Origin: Njordibacter sp028825405
Lineage (GTDB): Bacteria > Pseudomonadota > Gammaproteobacteria > Pseudomonadales > Balneatricaceae
Assembly: GCF_047730065.1 (NCBI RefSeq)
Contig: NZ_CP159829.1
Coordinates: forward strand, 2,418,001 to 2,482,000
Length of the DNA stretch: 64,000 nucleotides
Reading direction: 5' to 3'
Positions within the stretch are counted from its first letter, which is position 1; each line of letters opens with the position of its first letter. Below, piece by piece: positions 51,696 through 60,698 of the stretch. The notes under the pieces were generated by a model. It ran no database searches, was not told the DNA's origin, and worked only from the letters and a program-made list of their open reading frames with translations. Position numbers and translations under genes: made by a program.

Positions 51696-54530
51696 ATGGA
51701 CACTATAATAGTACGCGGCGCGCGCACCCATAATTTGAAGAACATTGACATTGATATTCCGCGCGACAAACTCGTGGTAATTACAGGGCTTTCTGGATCT
51801 GGAAAGTCATCCTTGGCTTTTGATACCCTCTATGCAGAAGGCCAAAGACGCTATGTGGAGAGCTTATCGACCTATGCTAGGCAATTCCTGTCAATCATGG
51901 AAAAACCAGATATAGACCATATTGAAGGTCTTTCCCCAGCCATTTCCATTGAGCAAAAATCAACCTCACACAACCCACGCTCGACCGTAGGCACCATAAC
52001 GGAGATCTACGACTATCTGCGCCTATTATTTGCTCGTGCTGGAGAACCCCGCTGCCCCGAACATGACCTACCATTAGCCGCCCAAACCGTAAGCCAAATG
52101 GTCGATTTAGTATTAGACCAAGAGCCAGACCAACGCTTAATGCTGCTTGCTCCAGTGGTGCAAAACCGTAAAGGTGAGCACTTACATACCCTTGATGAAT
52201 TGCGTAGTCAGGGATACATCCGAGCCCGTATCAATGGCACATTATGTGACTTAGACGACGCACCTAGTCTAGAAAAGAACAAAAAACACACCATTGAGGT
52301 GGTCATCGATCGCTTTAAGGTAAAGCAAGGTTTGCAGTTGCGATTAGCAGAATCGTTTGAGACTGCCCTTAATTTAACGGATGGCATCGCTAAAGTAGCG
52401 TCTATGGACAATCCAAAAGCGCAGGAAATGATCTTTTCTTCTCGTTTTGCCTGCCCCACATGCGGCCACTCTATTGCCGAATTGGAACCTCGTTTATTTA
52501 GCTTTAACAGCCCCTCAGGTGCATGCCAAAGCTGCGATGGTTTAGGCATCCGACAATTCTTCGACGCCGGGAAAGTCGTGCAGCAGCCAGCCAACAGCTT
52601 ATCTGAAGGTGCCATTAGAGGTTGGGATCGTCGGTCCATTTATTACTATGGTTTGCTTAGCGCTATGGCCAAGCATTTTGGCTTCAGTATGGATACCGCA
52701 TGGGAAAAGTTGCCCACAGATGTGCATAAACTGGTGCTGTATGGCACTGGAAAGATTTCGGTAGAGTTTAATTACATCAATGACCGTGGTGACAAGGTAA
52801 GTCGTAATCATCCTTTTGAAGGCGTCATCAATAACATGCAAAGACGCTATCGCGAGACTGAGTCTAATATGGTACGCGAAGACTTAGGTAAATACCTCAA
52901 TATGCAGCCCTGCCCCAGTTGTGATGGCAGTCGCTTGCGCACTGAAGCACGGCATGTATTTATCGACGGTTTGAATCTACCACAAATTACCAGTAAAGCA
53001 GTGGGAACCTGTGCTGACTACTTCGCCGAACTCAAGTTAGCGGGTAAGCAGGGTCAGATTGCCGATAAAATTGTCAAAGAAATTCGCTTACGTTTGGATT
53101 TTTTGGTTAACGTCGGTCTCGACTACCTCACCCTTGACCGTAATGCAGACACTCTTTCTGGTGGTGAGGCTCAACGCATACGTCTGGCTAGTCAAATCGG
53201 GGCTGGGTTAGTAGGGGTAATGTATATTCTTGATGAGCCATCTATTGGCTTGCACCAAAGGGATAACGAACGCTTGTTGAAAACCCTTATTCACTTGCGC
53301 GATTTGGGTAACACTGTGATTGTAGTCGAGCACGATGAGGAGGCCGTGCGCCTTGCTGATCATGTCATTGATATAGGTCCAGGCGCTGGAGTTCATGGAG
53401 GCTATGTGGTCGCTCAGGGCACCCCAGAAGAGGTTATGGCTAACCCTGATTCTCTTACTGGACAATATTTAAGTGGTATCAAATGCATTCCACTGCCAAG
53501 CAAACGCCATAAACCTACGAAAGGAAAATGGCTCAAGTTACTGGGCGCAACGGGCAACAACTTACAAAATGTCGACCTAGAGATTCCATTAGGCCTAATG
53601 ACTTGTGTCACTGGCGTATCAGGCTCAGGCAAATCTACCCTAATCAACGCCACTCTTTACCCCCTGGCTGCGACTTTGTTAAACAAAGCTACTACTTTAG
53701 TGGCCTCCCCTCACCAACAAATAGAGGGCTTAAACCTTATGGACAAAGTGGTCGATATCGATCAAAGCCCCATTGGTCGAACGCCTCGTTCTAACCCAGC
53801 AACATACACGGGCATTTTTACCCCAATACGCGAACTATTTGCGGGCACCCAAGAGGCTCGGTCTCGAGGATATAAGCCTGGGCGTTTCAGCTTTAATGTG
53901 AAAGGTGGCCGCTGTGAGGCTTGCCAAGGTGATGGCGTAATTAAGGTAGAAATGCACTTTTTGCCTGATGTTTACGTACCTTGCGATGTTTGTAAGGGCA
54001 AGCGCTACAATCGCGAAACCTTGGAAATCCAGTACAAAGGAAAAAATATCACCGAAGTGTTGGGCATGACCGTAGAAACGGCAGTTGAGTTTTTTGCCGC
54101 TGTACCTATGATACACCGACGCTTAAAAACCCTAATGGATGTGGGCTTAAGCTATATTTGTTTAGGCCAAAATGCCACCACCCTTTCTGGGGGTGAAGCC
54201 CAACGCGTTAAACTGTCTCGTGAACTCTCTAAACGAGATACAGGGCAAACCCTCTACATCTTAGACGAACCCACCACAGGATTACATTTTGCTGATATTC
54301 AGCAGTTATTGGTGGTGCTCCATCGACTGCGTGACCATGGCAATACAGTGGTGGTAATTGAGCATAACCTAGACGTGATAAAAACTGCAGATTGGGTCGT
54401 CGATCTAGGCCCTGAGGGGGGTAATAAGGGTGGCCAAATCATTGCCACTGGAACCCCCGAACAAGTGGCAACCAATGTAGCGTCGCACACAGGACGTTTT
54501 TTACTGCCCTTACTTGATCGCAAAACCTAA
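51696..54530 (+). CDS. uvrA: Excinuclease ABC subunit A
   Basis: This 944-residue ABC ATPase finds DNA damage for nucleotide excision repair and loads UvrB. The first Walker A is GLSGSGKSS (31-39) and the second GVSGSGKST lies near residue 640. Zinc fingers are built from CPTCGHS ... CQSCDGLG and CEACQGDG ... CDVCKGKR. Two ABC signatures, LSGGEAQRIRL and LSGGEAQRVKL, are present. It is the expected length. The stop TAA is the start of a CCTAA repeat tract. Confidence 0.98.
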   Translation: MDTIIVRGARTHNLKNIDIDIPRDKLVVITGLSGSGKSSLAFDTLYAEGQRRYVESLSTYARQFLSIMEKPDIDHIEGLSPAISIEQKSTSHNPRSTVGTITEIYDYLRLLFARAGEPRCPEHDLPLAAQTVSQMVDLVLDQEPDQRLMLLAPVVQNRKGEHLHTLDELRSQGYIRARINGTLCDLDDAPSLEKNKKHTIEVVIDRFKVKQGLQLRLAESFETALNLTDGIAKVASMDNPKAQEMIFSSRFACPTCGHSIAELEPRLFSFNSPSGACQSCDGLGIRQFFDAGKVVQQPANSLSEGAIRGWDRRSIYYYGLLSAMAKHFGFSMDTAWEKLPTDVHKLVLYGTGKISVEFNYINDRGDKVSRNHPFEGVINNMQRRYRETESNMVREDLGKYLNMQPCPSCDGSRLRTEARHVFIDGLNLPQITSKAVGTCADYFAELKLAGKQGQIADKIVKEIRLRLDFLVNVGLDYLTLDRNADTLSGGEAQRIRLASQIGAGLVGVMYILDEPSIGLHQRDNERLLKTLIHLRDLGNTVIVVEHDEEAVRLADHVIDIGPGAGVHGGYVVAQGTPEEVMANPDSLTGQYLSGIKCIPLPSKRHKPTKGKWLKLLGATGNNLQNVDLEIPLGLMTCVTGVSGSGKSTLINATLYPLAATLLNKATTLVASPHQQIEGLNLMDKVVDIDQSPIGRTPRSNPATYTGIFTPIRELFAGTQEARSRGYKPGRFSFNVKGGRCEACQGDGVIKVEMHFLPDVYVPCDVCKGKRYNRETLEIQYKGKNITEVLGMTVETAVEFFAAVPMIHRRLKTLMDVGLSYICLGQNATTLSGGEAQRVKLSRELSKRDTGQTLYILDEPTTGLHFADIQQLLVVLHRLRDHGNTVVVIEHNLDVIKTADWVVDLGPEGGNKGGQIIATGTPEQVATNVASHTGRFLLPLLDRKT

Positions 54531-54555
54531 CCTAACCTAACTTAACCTAACCTAA
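54526..54555. repeat. CCTAA pentanucleotide tandem repeat at the uvrA stop
   Basis: CCTAA occurs three times, then CTTAA, then CCTAA twice. The first copy contains the uvrA stop codon. Slippage here would not alter UvrA because every copy encodes the same stop. Confidence 0.9.
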
Positions 54556-54577
54556 CTATAGACCACAGTAAAGTGGG

Positions 54578-54659
54578 TAGGCTGTTGCCTAACAAAGTCT
54601 TACTTAAAGTCACTAGCTGAGGCTCTCACTGTAGCTAAAGTAGCCTGCGATCAGGCTAC
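54578..54659. other. Two perfect hairpins downstream of uvrA
   Basis: TAGGC/GCCTA with loop TGTT (54578-54591) and GTAGCCTG/CAGGCTAC with loop CGAT (54640-54659) follow the uvrA repeat tract. Neither has a T-run. They could slow or protect the 3' end of the uvrA transcript. The 215-base gap has no gene. Confidence 0.5.
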
Positions 54660-54701
54660 CCTTGGTTCAACAACCTTGACCATGGCGCTTAAATAAAGCC
54701 A

Positions 54702-54731
54702 AAAAAAACCCAGCTCAAGGCTGGGTTTTTT
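54702..54731. terminator. Bidirectional terminator between uvrA and rplQ
   Basis: AAACCCAGC pairs with GCTGGGTTT around TCAAG, with an A-run before and a T-run after, so both strands read stem plus poly-T. It ends the alpha operon after rplQ and can also stop uvrA read-through. Confidence 0.88.
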
Positions 54732-54745
54732 AATTATGTAGAAAG

Positions 54746-55120
54746 TTACTCGTCGCTAGCTTCAGGACGGTCAACTAATTCTACATAGGCCATAGGGGCG
54801 TTATCACCAGGGCGGAATCCACATTTCATAATGCGGATATAGCCACCAGGACGCGCCTCATAACGAGGGCCTAGTTCATTAAACAGCTTGCCAACTGCTT
54901 CTTTGCTACGAGTGCGAGCAAAGGCCAAACGGCGGTTAGCAACGCTATCTTCCTTAGCTAGGGTGATCAGTGGCTCCGCCACACGACGCAGTTCCTTCGC
55001 TTTAGGTAGGGTGGTTTTAATCAATTCGTGCTCAAACAAAGAAACAGACATGTTCTTGAACATGGCCTTACGATGAGAGCTGGTCCGATTTAGATGACGA
55101 CCACTTTTACGATGACGCAT
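54746..55120 (-). CDS. rplQ: 50S ribosomal protein L17
   Basis: This 124-residue protein binds 23S rRNA near the exit-tunnel side of the large subunit. The N-terminus MRHRKSGRHLNRTSSHRKAM is diagnostic. It is the last gene of the alpha operon, 50 bases after rpoA, and is followed by a bidirectional terminator. The C-terminus is slightly shorter than in enterobacteria. Confidence 0.97.
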   Translation of the reverse strand: MRHRKSGRHLNRTSSHRKAMFKNMSVSLFEHELIKTTLPKAKELRRVAEPLITLAKEDSVANRRLAFARTRSKEAVGKLFNELGPRYEARPGGYIRIMKCGFRPGDNAPMAYVELVDRPEASDE

Positions 55121-55170
55121 TTGTTAATTCCTTATCAAACTAAGTTTGAATTTTTAGCCGATTAAAGACG

Positions 55171-56160
55171 TTATGCTTGGTTGCCCTTCAACATGGCGGG
55201 TGGCCAGTTTTCCAAACGCATTCCAAGTGACAAGCCTCTAGAGGCTAACACATCTTTGATTTCGGTCAGTGACTTCTTACCGAGGTTCGGCGTTTTAAGC
55301 AGCTCAACTTCGGTGCGCTGAATCAGATCACCAATGAAATTTAAGTTTTCTGCTTTCAAACAGTTAGCCGAACGCACGGTTAGCTCAAGATCGTCTACAG
55401 GACGCAGAAGAATCGGATCAATTTCCGGTTCATCAACCTTAGTTTCTGGTTCGTTGTCGTTTTCCAAGGCCACAAACACTGCCATCTGACGTTGCAGAAT
55501 AGTAGCAGCGCTACGGATTGCTTCTTCAGGATCTATCGTACCGTTGGTCTCTAGATCAATCACTAGCTTGTCCAAGTTTGTCCGCTGCTCTACACGCGCA
55601 CTTTCAACTGAGTATGCAACGCGCAATACAGGGCTGAAAGAAGCGTCTAGCTGCAACTTACCAATGGCGTGAGTTTCATCTTCGCCAAAGTCGCGAGTGT
55701 CAGCTGGCTCATAGCCAGTACCGGCACGCACAGTAAGCTGCATGACTAGCTTGGTTGCCGTGTTTAAATGGGCAATTACATGGTCTGGGTTAGCCACTTC
55801 AATATCGTGGCTCAGTGCGATGTCAGCAGCAGTTACAGTACCTGGTCCCTGTTTAGTCAGGGTTAGGACTGCTTCTTCGCCGACGTGCATAGTAAGTGCA
55901 ACCCCTTTAAGGCTAAGCAAGATTTCAATGACGTCCTCTTGCACTCCCTCAATAGAGCTATACTCATGCTCAACACCGTCAATTTCTACGTCAACGATTG
56001 CCGCGCCTGCCATTGAAGACAATAAAATACGACGCAGAGCGTTGCCTAGAGTGTGGCCAAAACCACGCTCTAACGGCTCAAGAATAATCTTCGAGCGGGT
56101 TTCACTTAAGCGTTGCACTTCGATGTTACGCGGTGTCAAAATATCGTTGGTTGAAGTCAT
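55171..56160 (-). CDS. rpoA: RNA polymerase alpha subunit
   Basis: This 329-residue subunit nucleates polymerase assembly and contacts UP elements and activators. The N-terminal dimerisation domain includes LERGFGHTLGNALRRILLSS; the C-terminal DNA-binding domain includes LKTPNLGKKSLTEIKD. ATG 56160, behind AAAGGTGAG, gives the standard length; a start five codons upstream is unlikely. Confidence 0.98.
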   Translation of the reverse strand: MTSTNDILTPRNIEVQRLSETRSKIILEPLERGFGHTLGNALRRILLSSMAGAAIVDVEIDGVEHEYSSIEGVQEDVIEILLSLKGVALTMHVGEEAVLTLTKQGPGTVTAADIALSHDIEVANPDHVIAHLNTATKLVMQLTVRAGTGYEPADTRDFGEDETHAIGKLQLDASFSPVLRVAYSVESARVEQRTNLDKLVIDLETNGTIDPEEAIRSAATILQRQMAVFVALENDNEPETKVDEPEIDPILLRPVDDLELTVRSANCLKAENLNFIGDLIQRTEVELLKTPNLGKKSLTEIKDVLASRGLSLGMRLENWPPAMLKGNQA

Positions 56161-56196
56161 GGACTCACCTTTCACTGGGGCAATTAATAAAAGAGT

Positions 56197-56817
56197 TTAC
56201 TTAGAGTAAAGTTCTACAATCAATTGCTCATTAATTTCGGCAGGCAGCTCGCTACGCTCTGGCGTACTTTTAAAAGTACCTTCCAGCTTTGTAGTATCTA
56301 CATCACACCACTCTACTGCTGCACGCTGGGCGGCTAACTCTAGAGCACTTTTGATGCGCAACTGCACTTTTGCCTTTTCACGGATCGAGATGACGTCACC
56401 TTCAGCTACTTTGTAGCTTGGGATGTTGACTGTCTGACCGTTAACCAAAATGCTCTTGTGAGAAACAATTTGACGTGCTTCAGCACGGGTAGAGCCGAAG
56501 CCCATACGGTAAACAACGTTATCTAGACGCGTCTCTAACAAACTCAACAAATTCACACCTGTTGCGCCTTTAAGACGATCCGCTTCTTTATAGTAGTTAC
56601 GGAATTGACGCTCAAGAATGCCATACATACGGCGAACTTTCTGCTTTTCACGTAACTGTGTACCGAACTCAGACAGGCGGCTGCGGCGTGCGCCGTGAAC
56701 ACCCGGAATGGTATCAGCTTTACATTTTGAATCTAATGCTCGCACACCGCTCTTAAGGAACAAATCTGTTCCTTCACGTCGAGACAGCTTGCAAACGGGT
56801 CCAATATATCTTGCCAT
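56197..56817 (-). CDS. rpsD: 30S ribosomal protein S4
   Basis: This 206-residue primary 16S-binding protein begins ARYIGPVCKLSRREGTDL and has an S4 RNA-binding domain (about 95-160, LDNVVYRMGFGSTRAEARQ). In Escherichia coli it also represses its own operon by binding the rpsM leader. Here it lies between rpsK and rpoA in the usual order. Cys codons for a zinc finger are absent. Confidence 0.98.
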   Translation of the reverse strand: MARYIGPVCKLSRREGTDLFLKSGVRALDSKCKADTIPGVHGARRSRLSEFGTQLREKQKVRRMYGILERQFRNYYKEADRLKGATGVNLLSLLETRLDNVVYRMGFGSTRAEARQIVSHKSILVNGQTVNIPSYKVAEGDVISIREKAKVQLRIKSALELAAQRAAVEWCDVDTTKLEGTFKSTPERSELPAEINEQLIVELYSK

Positions 56818-56831
56818 TTGATCCTACCCCT

Positions 56832-57221
56832 TTATACGCGACGCTTTTTAGGCGGGCGACAACCATTATGTGGAATTGGAGTCACGTCTGTAATGTTAGC
56901 AACCTTTAGGCCGCAACCGTTTAAAGCACGAACCGCAGACTCACGTCCTGGTCCTGGGCCTTTAACAAATACATCAATGTTCTTCAATCCAAATTCCATT
57001 GCTGCTTTACCAGCACGTTCAGCTGCCACCTGGGCGGCAAAGGGCGTGCTTTTTCGAGAGCCACGGAAACCAGAACCACCCGCTGTTGCCCAGCTGAGTG
57101 TATTGCCCTGGCGATCGGTCAAAGTAACGATCGTGTTGTTAAAAGAAGCATGAATGTGCGCGAGCCCATCCGCTACCTGCTTTTTAACTTTTTTACGTGT
57201 ACGAGTACCTGGCTTAGCCAT
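56832..57221 (-). CDS. rpsK: 30S ribosomal protein S11
   Basis: This 129-residue platform protein contains HIHASFNNTIVTLTD and ends in the conserved PHNGCRPPKKRRV, which lies by the mRNA exit. It is 14 bases upstream of rpsD and 20 bases downstream of rpsM. Confidence 0.98.
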   Translation of the reverse strand: MAKPGTRTRKKVKKQVADGLAHIHASFNNTIVTLTDRQGNTLSWATAGGSGFRGSRKSTPFAAQVAAERAGKAAMEFGLKNIDVFVKGPGPGRESAVRALNGCGLKVANITDVTPIPHNGCRPPKKRRV

Positions 57222-57241
57222 GTTGATATCCTGTACTTAGC

Positions 57242-57598
57242 TTATTTGCGAATTGGTTTAGTCGGACCTTTGCGGGTCCGGGCGTTAGTCTTGGTCCGTT
57301 GACCACGCAGCGGTAAGCTACGACGGTGACGTACACCACGATAACAACCTAAATCCATTAGACGCTTAATGTTCATTGAGATTTCGCGGCGTAGATCGCC
57401 TTCGACGTTCATTGCAGTAATGGCGTTACGAATCTCATCTAATTTCTCTTCACCCAAATCACTGACCTTAGTGCTTTCCTCAATCTTGAGGTCGGCGCAG
57501 ATCTTTTGGGCAGTAGGTCGGCCAATACCAAAGACATAAGTCAACGAGATAACCGTGTGCTTATGGTCTGGAACATTGACACCAGCTATACGAGCCAT
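57242..57598 (-). CDS. rpsM: 30S ribosomal protein S13
   Basis: This 118-residue head protein contacts the P-site tRNA through its basic tail. MARIAGVNVPDHKHTVISLT and the C-terminal RGQRTKTNARTRKGP are diagnostic. It is the first gene of the alpha operon, with its own strong promoter upstream and a leader of about 64 bases, where S4 feedback acts in Escherichia coli. Confidence 0.98.
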   Translation of the reverse strand: MARIAGVNVPDHKHTVISLTYVFGIGRPTAQKICADLKIEESTKVSDLGEEKLDEIRNAITAMNVEGDLRREISMNIKRLMDLGCYRGVRHRRSLPLRGQRTKTNARTRKGPTKPIRK

Positions 57599-57668
57599 TC
57601 AATTTACTCCATTCGAGACACTCAAAAAGTGCTTCGTTTTTTATTTTCTTCGTCACAGAAGGCGGCGA

Positions 57669-57697
57669 ATTATACATCCCCCGCCTAACTACGTCAA
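57669..57697 (-). promoter_or_regulatory. Sigma-70 promoter of the alpha operon
   Basis: On the minus strand TTGACG (57697-57692), a 17-base spacer and TATAAT (57674-57669) form a near-consensus promoter in the rpmJ-rpsM gap. It would start rpsM-rpsK-rpsD-rpoA-rplQ about 64 bases before the rpsM ATG. Confidence 0.8.
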
Positions 57698-57703
57698 TGA
57701 AGC

Positions 57704-57820
57704 TTAGCCTTGGCGTTGCTTATGACGTGGTTCAACTTTGCAGATCACTCGAACTACACCGCTGCGACGTACGATTTTACAGTTTCGGCACATTTTCTTT
57801 ACAGATGCACGTACTTTCAT
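57704..57820 (-). CDS. rpmJ: 50S ribosomal protein L36
   Basis: This 38-residue protein reads MKVRASVKKMCRNCKIVRRS at its start and continues with the usual ICKVEPRHKQRQG end. The zinc ligands Cys11, Cys14, Cys27 and His33 are all present, so this is the zinc-containing form. It lies between secY and the alpha-operon promoter, its usual place. Confidence 0.96.
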   Translation of the reverse strand: MKVRASVKKMCRNCKIVRRSGVVRVICKVEPRHKQRQG

Positions 57821-57855
57821 TTCGAACTCCTAAATTCTTGGGGCGAATGCCAGAC

Positions 57856-59181
57856 TTAACCTAACAGTCCGCCATTACCCTTTAAATTCGATTTCTTCAT
57901 CAGGGAACTGTACTGGTTGGACATCAAGTGAGATTGCACTTGGGACATGAAATCCATGACCACAACTACAACAATCAATAATGATGTACCACCGAAGTAA
58001 AAGGGCACATTCCATGCAATTACTAAAAACTGCGGCATTAGCGAGACCGCGGTAATGTAAAGCGCACCGAATAGCGTTAACCGACCCAAAACAGTATCGA
58101 TGTAACGCGCCGATTGTTCACCTGGGCGAATGCCTGGGATAAATGCCCCAGACTTCTTCAAGTTATCCGCCACGTCTTTAGGGTTAAAGACCAATGCGGT
58201 ATAAAAGAAGCAAAAGAACACAATACTTACTGCAAACAGAAGAATGTATAGGGGCTGACCCGGCGCTAGCGCCAAAGCAAAGTCCTGCACCCATTGCATA
58301 CTATCTGCTTGACCAAACCACTGACCGATGGACGCCGGTAGTAATAAAATGGCCGATGCGAAAATTGGCGGAATAACCCCCGCCATGTTCACCTTCAAAG
58401 GCAAATGGCTGGACTGAGCGGCGAATACCTTATTGCCTTGCTGACGCTTGGCATAGTTAACGGTAATACGGCGCTGACCACGCTCCATGAACACCACAAA
58501 AGCGATGGTCGCGAGCGCCAGTACGGCGATTGCTAACAGGGCGATAATATTTAAGTCACCCTGACGGGCGGCCTCAAATGATTGTCCTACCGCACCGGGA
58601 AGACCCGAAACAATACCTGCGAAGATGAGTATTGAGATGCCATTGCCAATGCCCTTTTCTGTCACTTGCTCACCAAGCCACATTAAAAACACTGCACCAG
58701 ACACCAAGGTTACGACTGCAACGAAATAAAAGCTGAGGTCTGCATTAAAGGCAATTCCTTGCCCAGCAAGACCGACCGCCATAGCTAAAGACTGTACCGT
58801 GGCTAAAATCACAGTACCGTAGCGGGTGTATTGACTTATTTTCCGTCGACCAGCTTCCCCTTCCTTCTTCAACTGCTCTAAATGTGGACTTACCACAGTC
58901 ATGAGCTGCATGATTATCGAAGCCGATATGTAAGGCATAATGCCCAAGGCTAAAATACTCATACGCTCCAATGCACCACCCGAAAACATGTTAAACATGC
59001 TCAGGATAGTGCCTTGATTCTGCTCGAACATAGCGGCAAGGCGGTCAGGATTAATCCCAGGAACTGGAATATGTGCCCCGATACGATACACTAAAATGGC
59101 GATCAGCACGAAGCGCAAGCGAGACCATAACTCACTTAGCCCACCTTGATTACCAGCTGGTGACTTACCTTGCTTTGCCAT
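57856..59181 (-). CDS. secY: Protein translocase subunit SecY
   Basis: This 441-residue protein forms the Sec channel with about ten transmembrane helices. GAHIPVPGIN, LGIMPYISASIIMQL and the cytoplasmic loop residues before helix 9 are standard. I use ATG 59181, one base after the rplO stop, with ATCGAGGC upstream; a longer frame into rplO adds 11 foreign residues. Confidence 0.97.
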   Translation of the reverse strand: MAKQGKSPAGNQGGLSELWSRLRFVLIAILVYRIGAHIPVPGINPDRLAAMFEQNQGTILSMFNMFSGGALERMSILALGIMPYISASIIMQLMTVVSPHLEQLKKEGEAGRRKISQYTRYGTVILATVQSLAMAVGLAGQGIAFNADLSFYFVAVVTLVSGAVFLMWLGEQVTEKGIGNGISILIFAGIVSGLPGAVGQSFEAARQGDLNIIALLAIAVLALATIAFVVFMERGQRRITVNYAKRQQGNKVFAAQSSHLPLKVNMAGVIPPIFASAILLLPASIGQWFGQADSMQWVQDFALALAPGQPLYILLFAVSIVFFCFFYTALVFNPKDVADNLKKSGAFIPGIRPGEQSARYIDTVLGRLTLFGALYITAVSLMPQFLVIAWNVPFYFGGTSLLIVVVVVMDFMSQVQSHLMSNQYSSLMKKSNLKGNGGLLG

Positions 59182-59182
59182 A

Positions 59183-59617
59183 CTATGCCTCGATCTTACC
59201 GCCAGCAGCTTCAATAGCAGCTGCTGCGCCCTTAGTTACGCGCAAACCTTTGACAGTAACTGCCCGGGTTAACTCGCCACTAAGAATTATTTTGGCATCC
59301 TTCATTCGATCGTTAATCACGTCAGCAGCTTGTAACGCCGCCAAGTCAATCACGTCGACCTTCATACTAGCCAATTCACTTAACCGCACTTCAGCTACGA
59401 ACGCAGCTTTGCGCGAAGTAAAACCAAACTTAGGTAGACGCCTTTGTAGCGGCATCTGTCCGCCTTCGAATCCAGGCTTAACACTGCCGCCAGACCGAGA
59501 CTTTTGACCTTTGTGACCACGGCCACATGTCTTGCCTAAACCAGAACCGATGCCACGACCGACGCGCTTAGGCGCGTGGGTAGATCCTTCAGCTGGGGAT
59601 AGAGTATTTAAACGCAT
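59183..59617 (-). CDS. rplO: 50S ribosomal protein L15
   Basis: This 144-residue protein begins MRLNTLSPAEGSTHAPKRVG and carries the glycine- and arginine-rich N-terminal extension (RGIGSGLGKTCGRGHKGQKS) that penetrates 23S rRNA. It lies between rpmD and secY. Confidence 0.98.
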   Translation of the reverse strand: MRLNTLSPAEGSTHAPKRVGRGIGSGLGKTCGRGHKGQKSRSGGSVKPGFEGGQMPLQRRLPKFGFTSRKAAFVAEVRLSELASMKVDVIDLAALQAADVINDRMKDAKIILSGELTRAVTVKGLRVTKGAAAAIEAAGGKIEA

Positions 59618-59628
59618 AACAATTTCCC

Positions 59629-59820
59629 TTATTCGCCTTCAACGCGAACCATGTAGTTGACCTTGTTGATCATGCCACGCACAGATGGAGTGTCTTCCAC
59701 TTCTACTGTATGCCACATGCGCTTAAGGCCAAGACCTTTGACGCAATCACGGTGACGTGGCAATTTGCCATGCACGCTGCGCACAAGGGTGACCTTGATC
59801 ATAGACTTTTTTGTTGCCAT
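59629..59820 (-). CDS. rpmD: 50S ribosomal protein L30
   Basis: This 63-residue protein (KVTLVRSVHGKLPRHRDCVK) is the normal length for L30. It follows rpsE after six bases and precedes rplO, as in the spc operon. Confidence 0.97.
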   Translation of the reverse strand: MATKKSMIKVTLVRSVHGKLPRHRDCVKGLGLKRMWHTVEVEDTPSVRGMINKVNYMVRVEGE

Positions 59821-59826
59821 GACTAA

Positions 59827-60327
59827 TTACCCCAAAATTTCTTCGACAGTTTTACCACGCTTAGCTGCAATCTCTTCAGGAGAGTTCATGGCTTTTAGGC
59901 CATTGAAAGTTGCACGCACTACGTTTACCGGATTGGTAGAACCGTAGCACTTAGCTAATACGTTGTGGACACCAGCCATTTCAAATACAGCACGCATCGC
60001 GCCACCAGCAATTACGCCAGTACCTTCAGATGCTGGCTGCATGTATACCTTAGAGGCACCATGGCGAGCTTTGATAGCGTATTGAAGGGTAGTACCATCC
60101 AATTCCACTGTAATCATGTTGCGACGCGCAGCTTCCATAGCTTTCTGGATTGCAGCAGGCACTTCACGAGCCTTACCACGTCCAAAACCTACACGGCCTG
60201 CGCCATCACCTACCACTGTTAAAGCGGTAAAGCTAAAGATACGACCACCTTTAACCACTTTAGATACACGGTTAACCTGTACCAAGCTTTCTTGCAGGTC
60301 GCCGTCTTTCTGTTCAATGTTAGCCAT
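59827..60327 (-). CDS. rpsE: 30S ribosomal protein S5
   Basis: This 166-residue protein contributes to decoding accuracy. VNRVSKVVKGGRIFSFTALT and VGDGAGRVGFGRGKAREVP are diagnostic. ATG 60327 matches the family start MANIEQ; another ATG two codons upstream (60333) is closer to AAGGAA and remains possible. Confidence 0.97.
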   Translation of the reverse strand: MANIEQKDGDLQESLVQVNRVSKVVKGGRIFSFTALTVVGDGAGRVGFGRGKAREVPAAIQKAMEAARRNMITVELDGTTLQYAIKARHGASKVYMQPASEGTGVIAGGAMRAVFEMAGVHNVLAKCYGSTNPVNVVRATFNGLKAMNSPEEIAAKRGKTVEEILG

Positions 60328-60339
60328 TGTCATATTTCC

Positions 60340-60687
60340 TTAGAACTGCAAGCCAGCTTCACGCGCGGCATCAGCCAACGCCTTCACTCGGCCGTGGTAT
60401 TTAAATCCAGAACGATCAAACGCGACCGTCTCGACACCTGCTTCTTTAGCGCGAGTTGCGATCAAAGTGCCTACTAGGGCGGCTGCATCAGCGTTGCTAG
60501 TAGCGTTTGAACGCAAGCTAGAATCTAAAGTAGAAGCTTGAGCTAATACTTGAGAACCGTCGCCAGAAATGACTTGTGCGTAGATGTGCTGCGATGTGCG
60601 ATTAACACACAACCGAGTTACACCTAGGTCACGCATCTTATAACGTGCGCGGGCGGCGCGACGTAAACGTGCAATTTTCTTTTCCAT
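60340..60687 (-). CDS. rplR: 50S ribosomal protein L18
   Basis: This 115-residue protein binds 5S rRNA. The basic start MEKKIARLRRAARARYKM and the C-terminal FDRSGFKYHGRVKALADAAR are diagnostic. It lies between rplF and rpsE. Confidence 0.98.
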   Translation of the reverse strand: MEKKIARLRRAARARYKMRDLGVTRLCVNRTSQHIYAQVISGDGSQVLAQASTLDSSLRSNATSNADAAALVGTLIATRAKEAGVETVAFDRSGFKYHGRVKALADAAREAGLQF

Positions 60688-60698
60688 GTTATCTTGCC

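Noticed and set aside
54526..54555. CCTAA repeats as a true telomere or chromosome end
   Set aside because: The tract is short and flanked by ordinary genes on both sides.
59965..60343. Plus-strand open frames across the ribosomal genes
   Set aside because: They are antisense shadows of rpsE and neighbours without ribosome-binding sites or protein-like composition.
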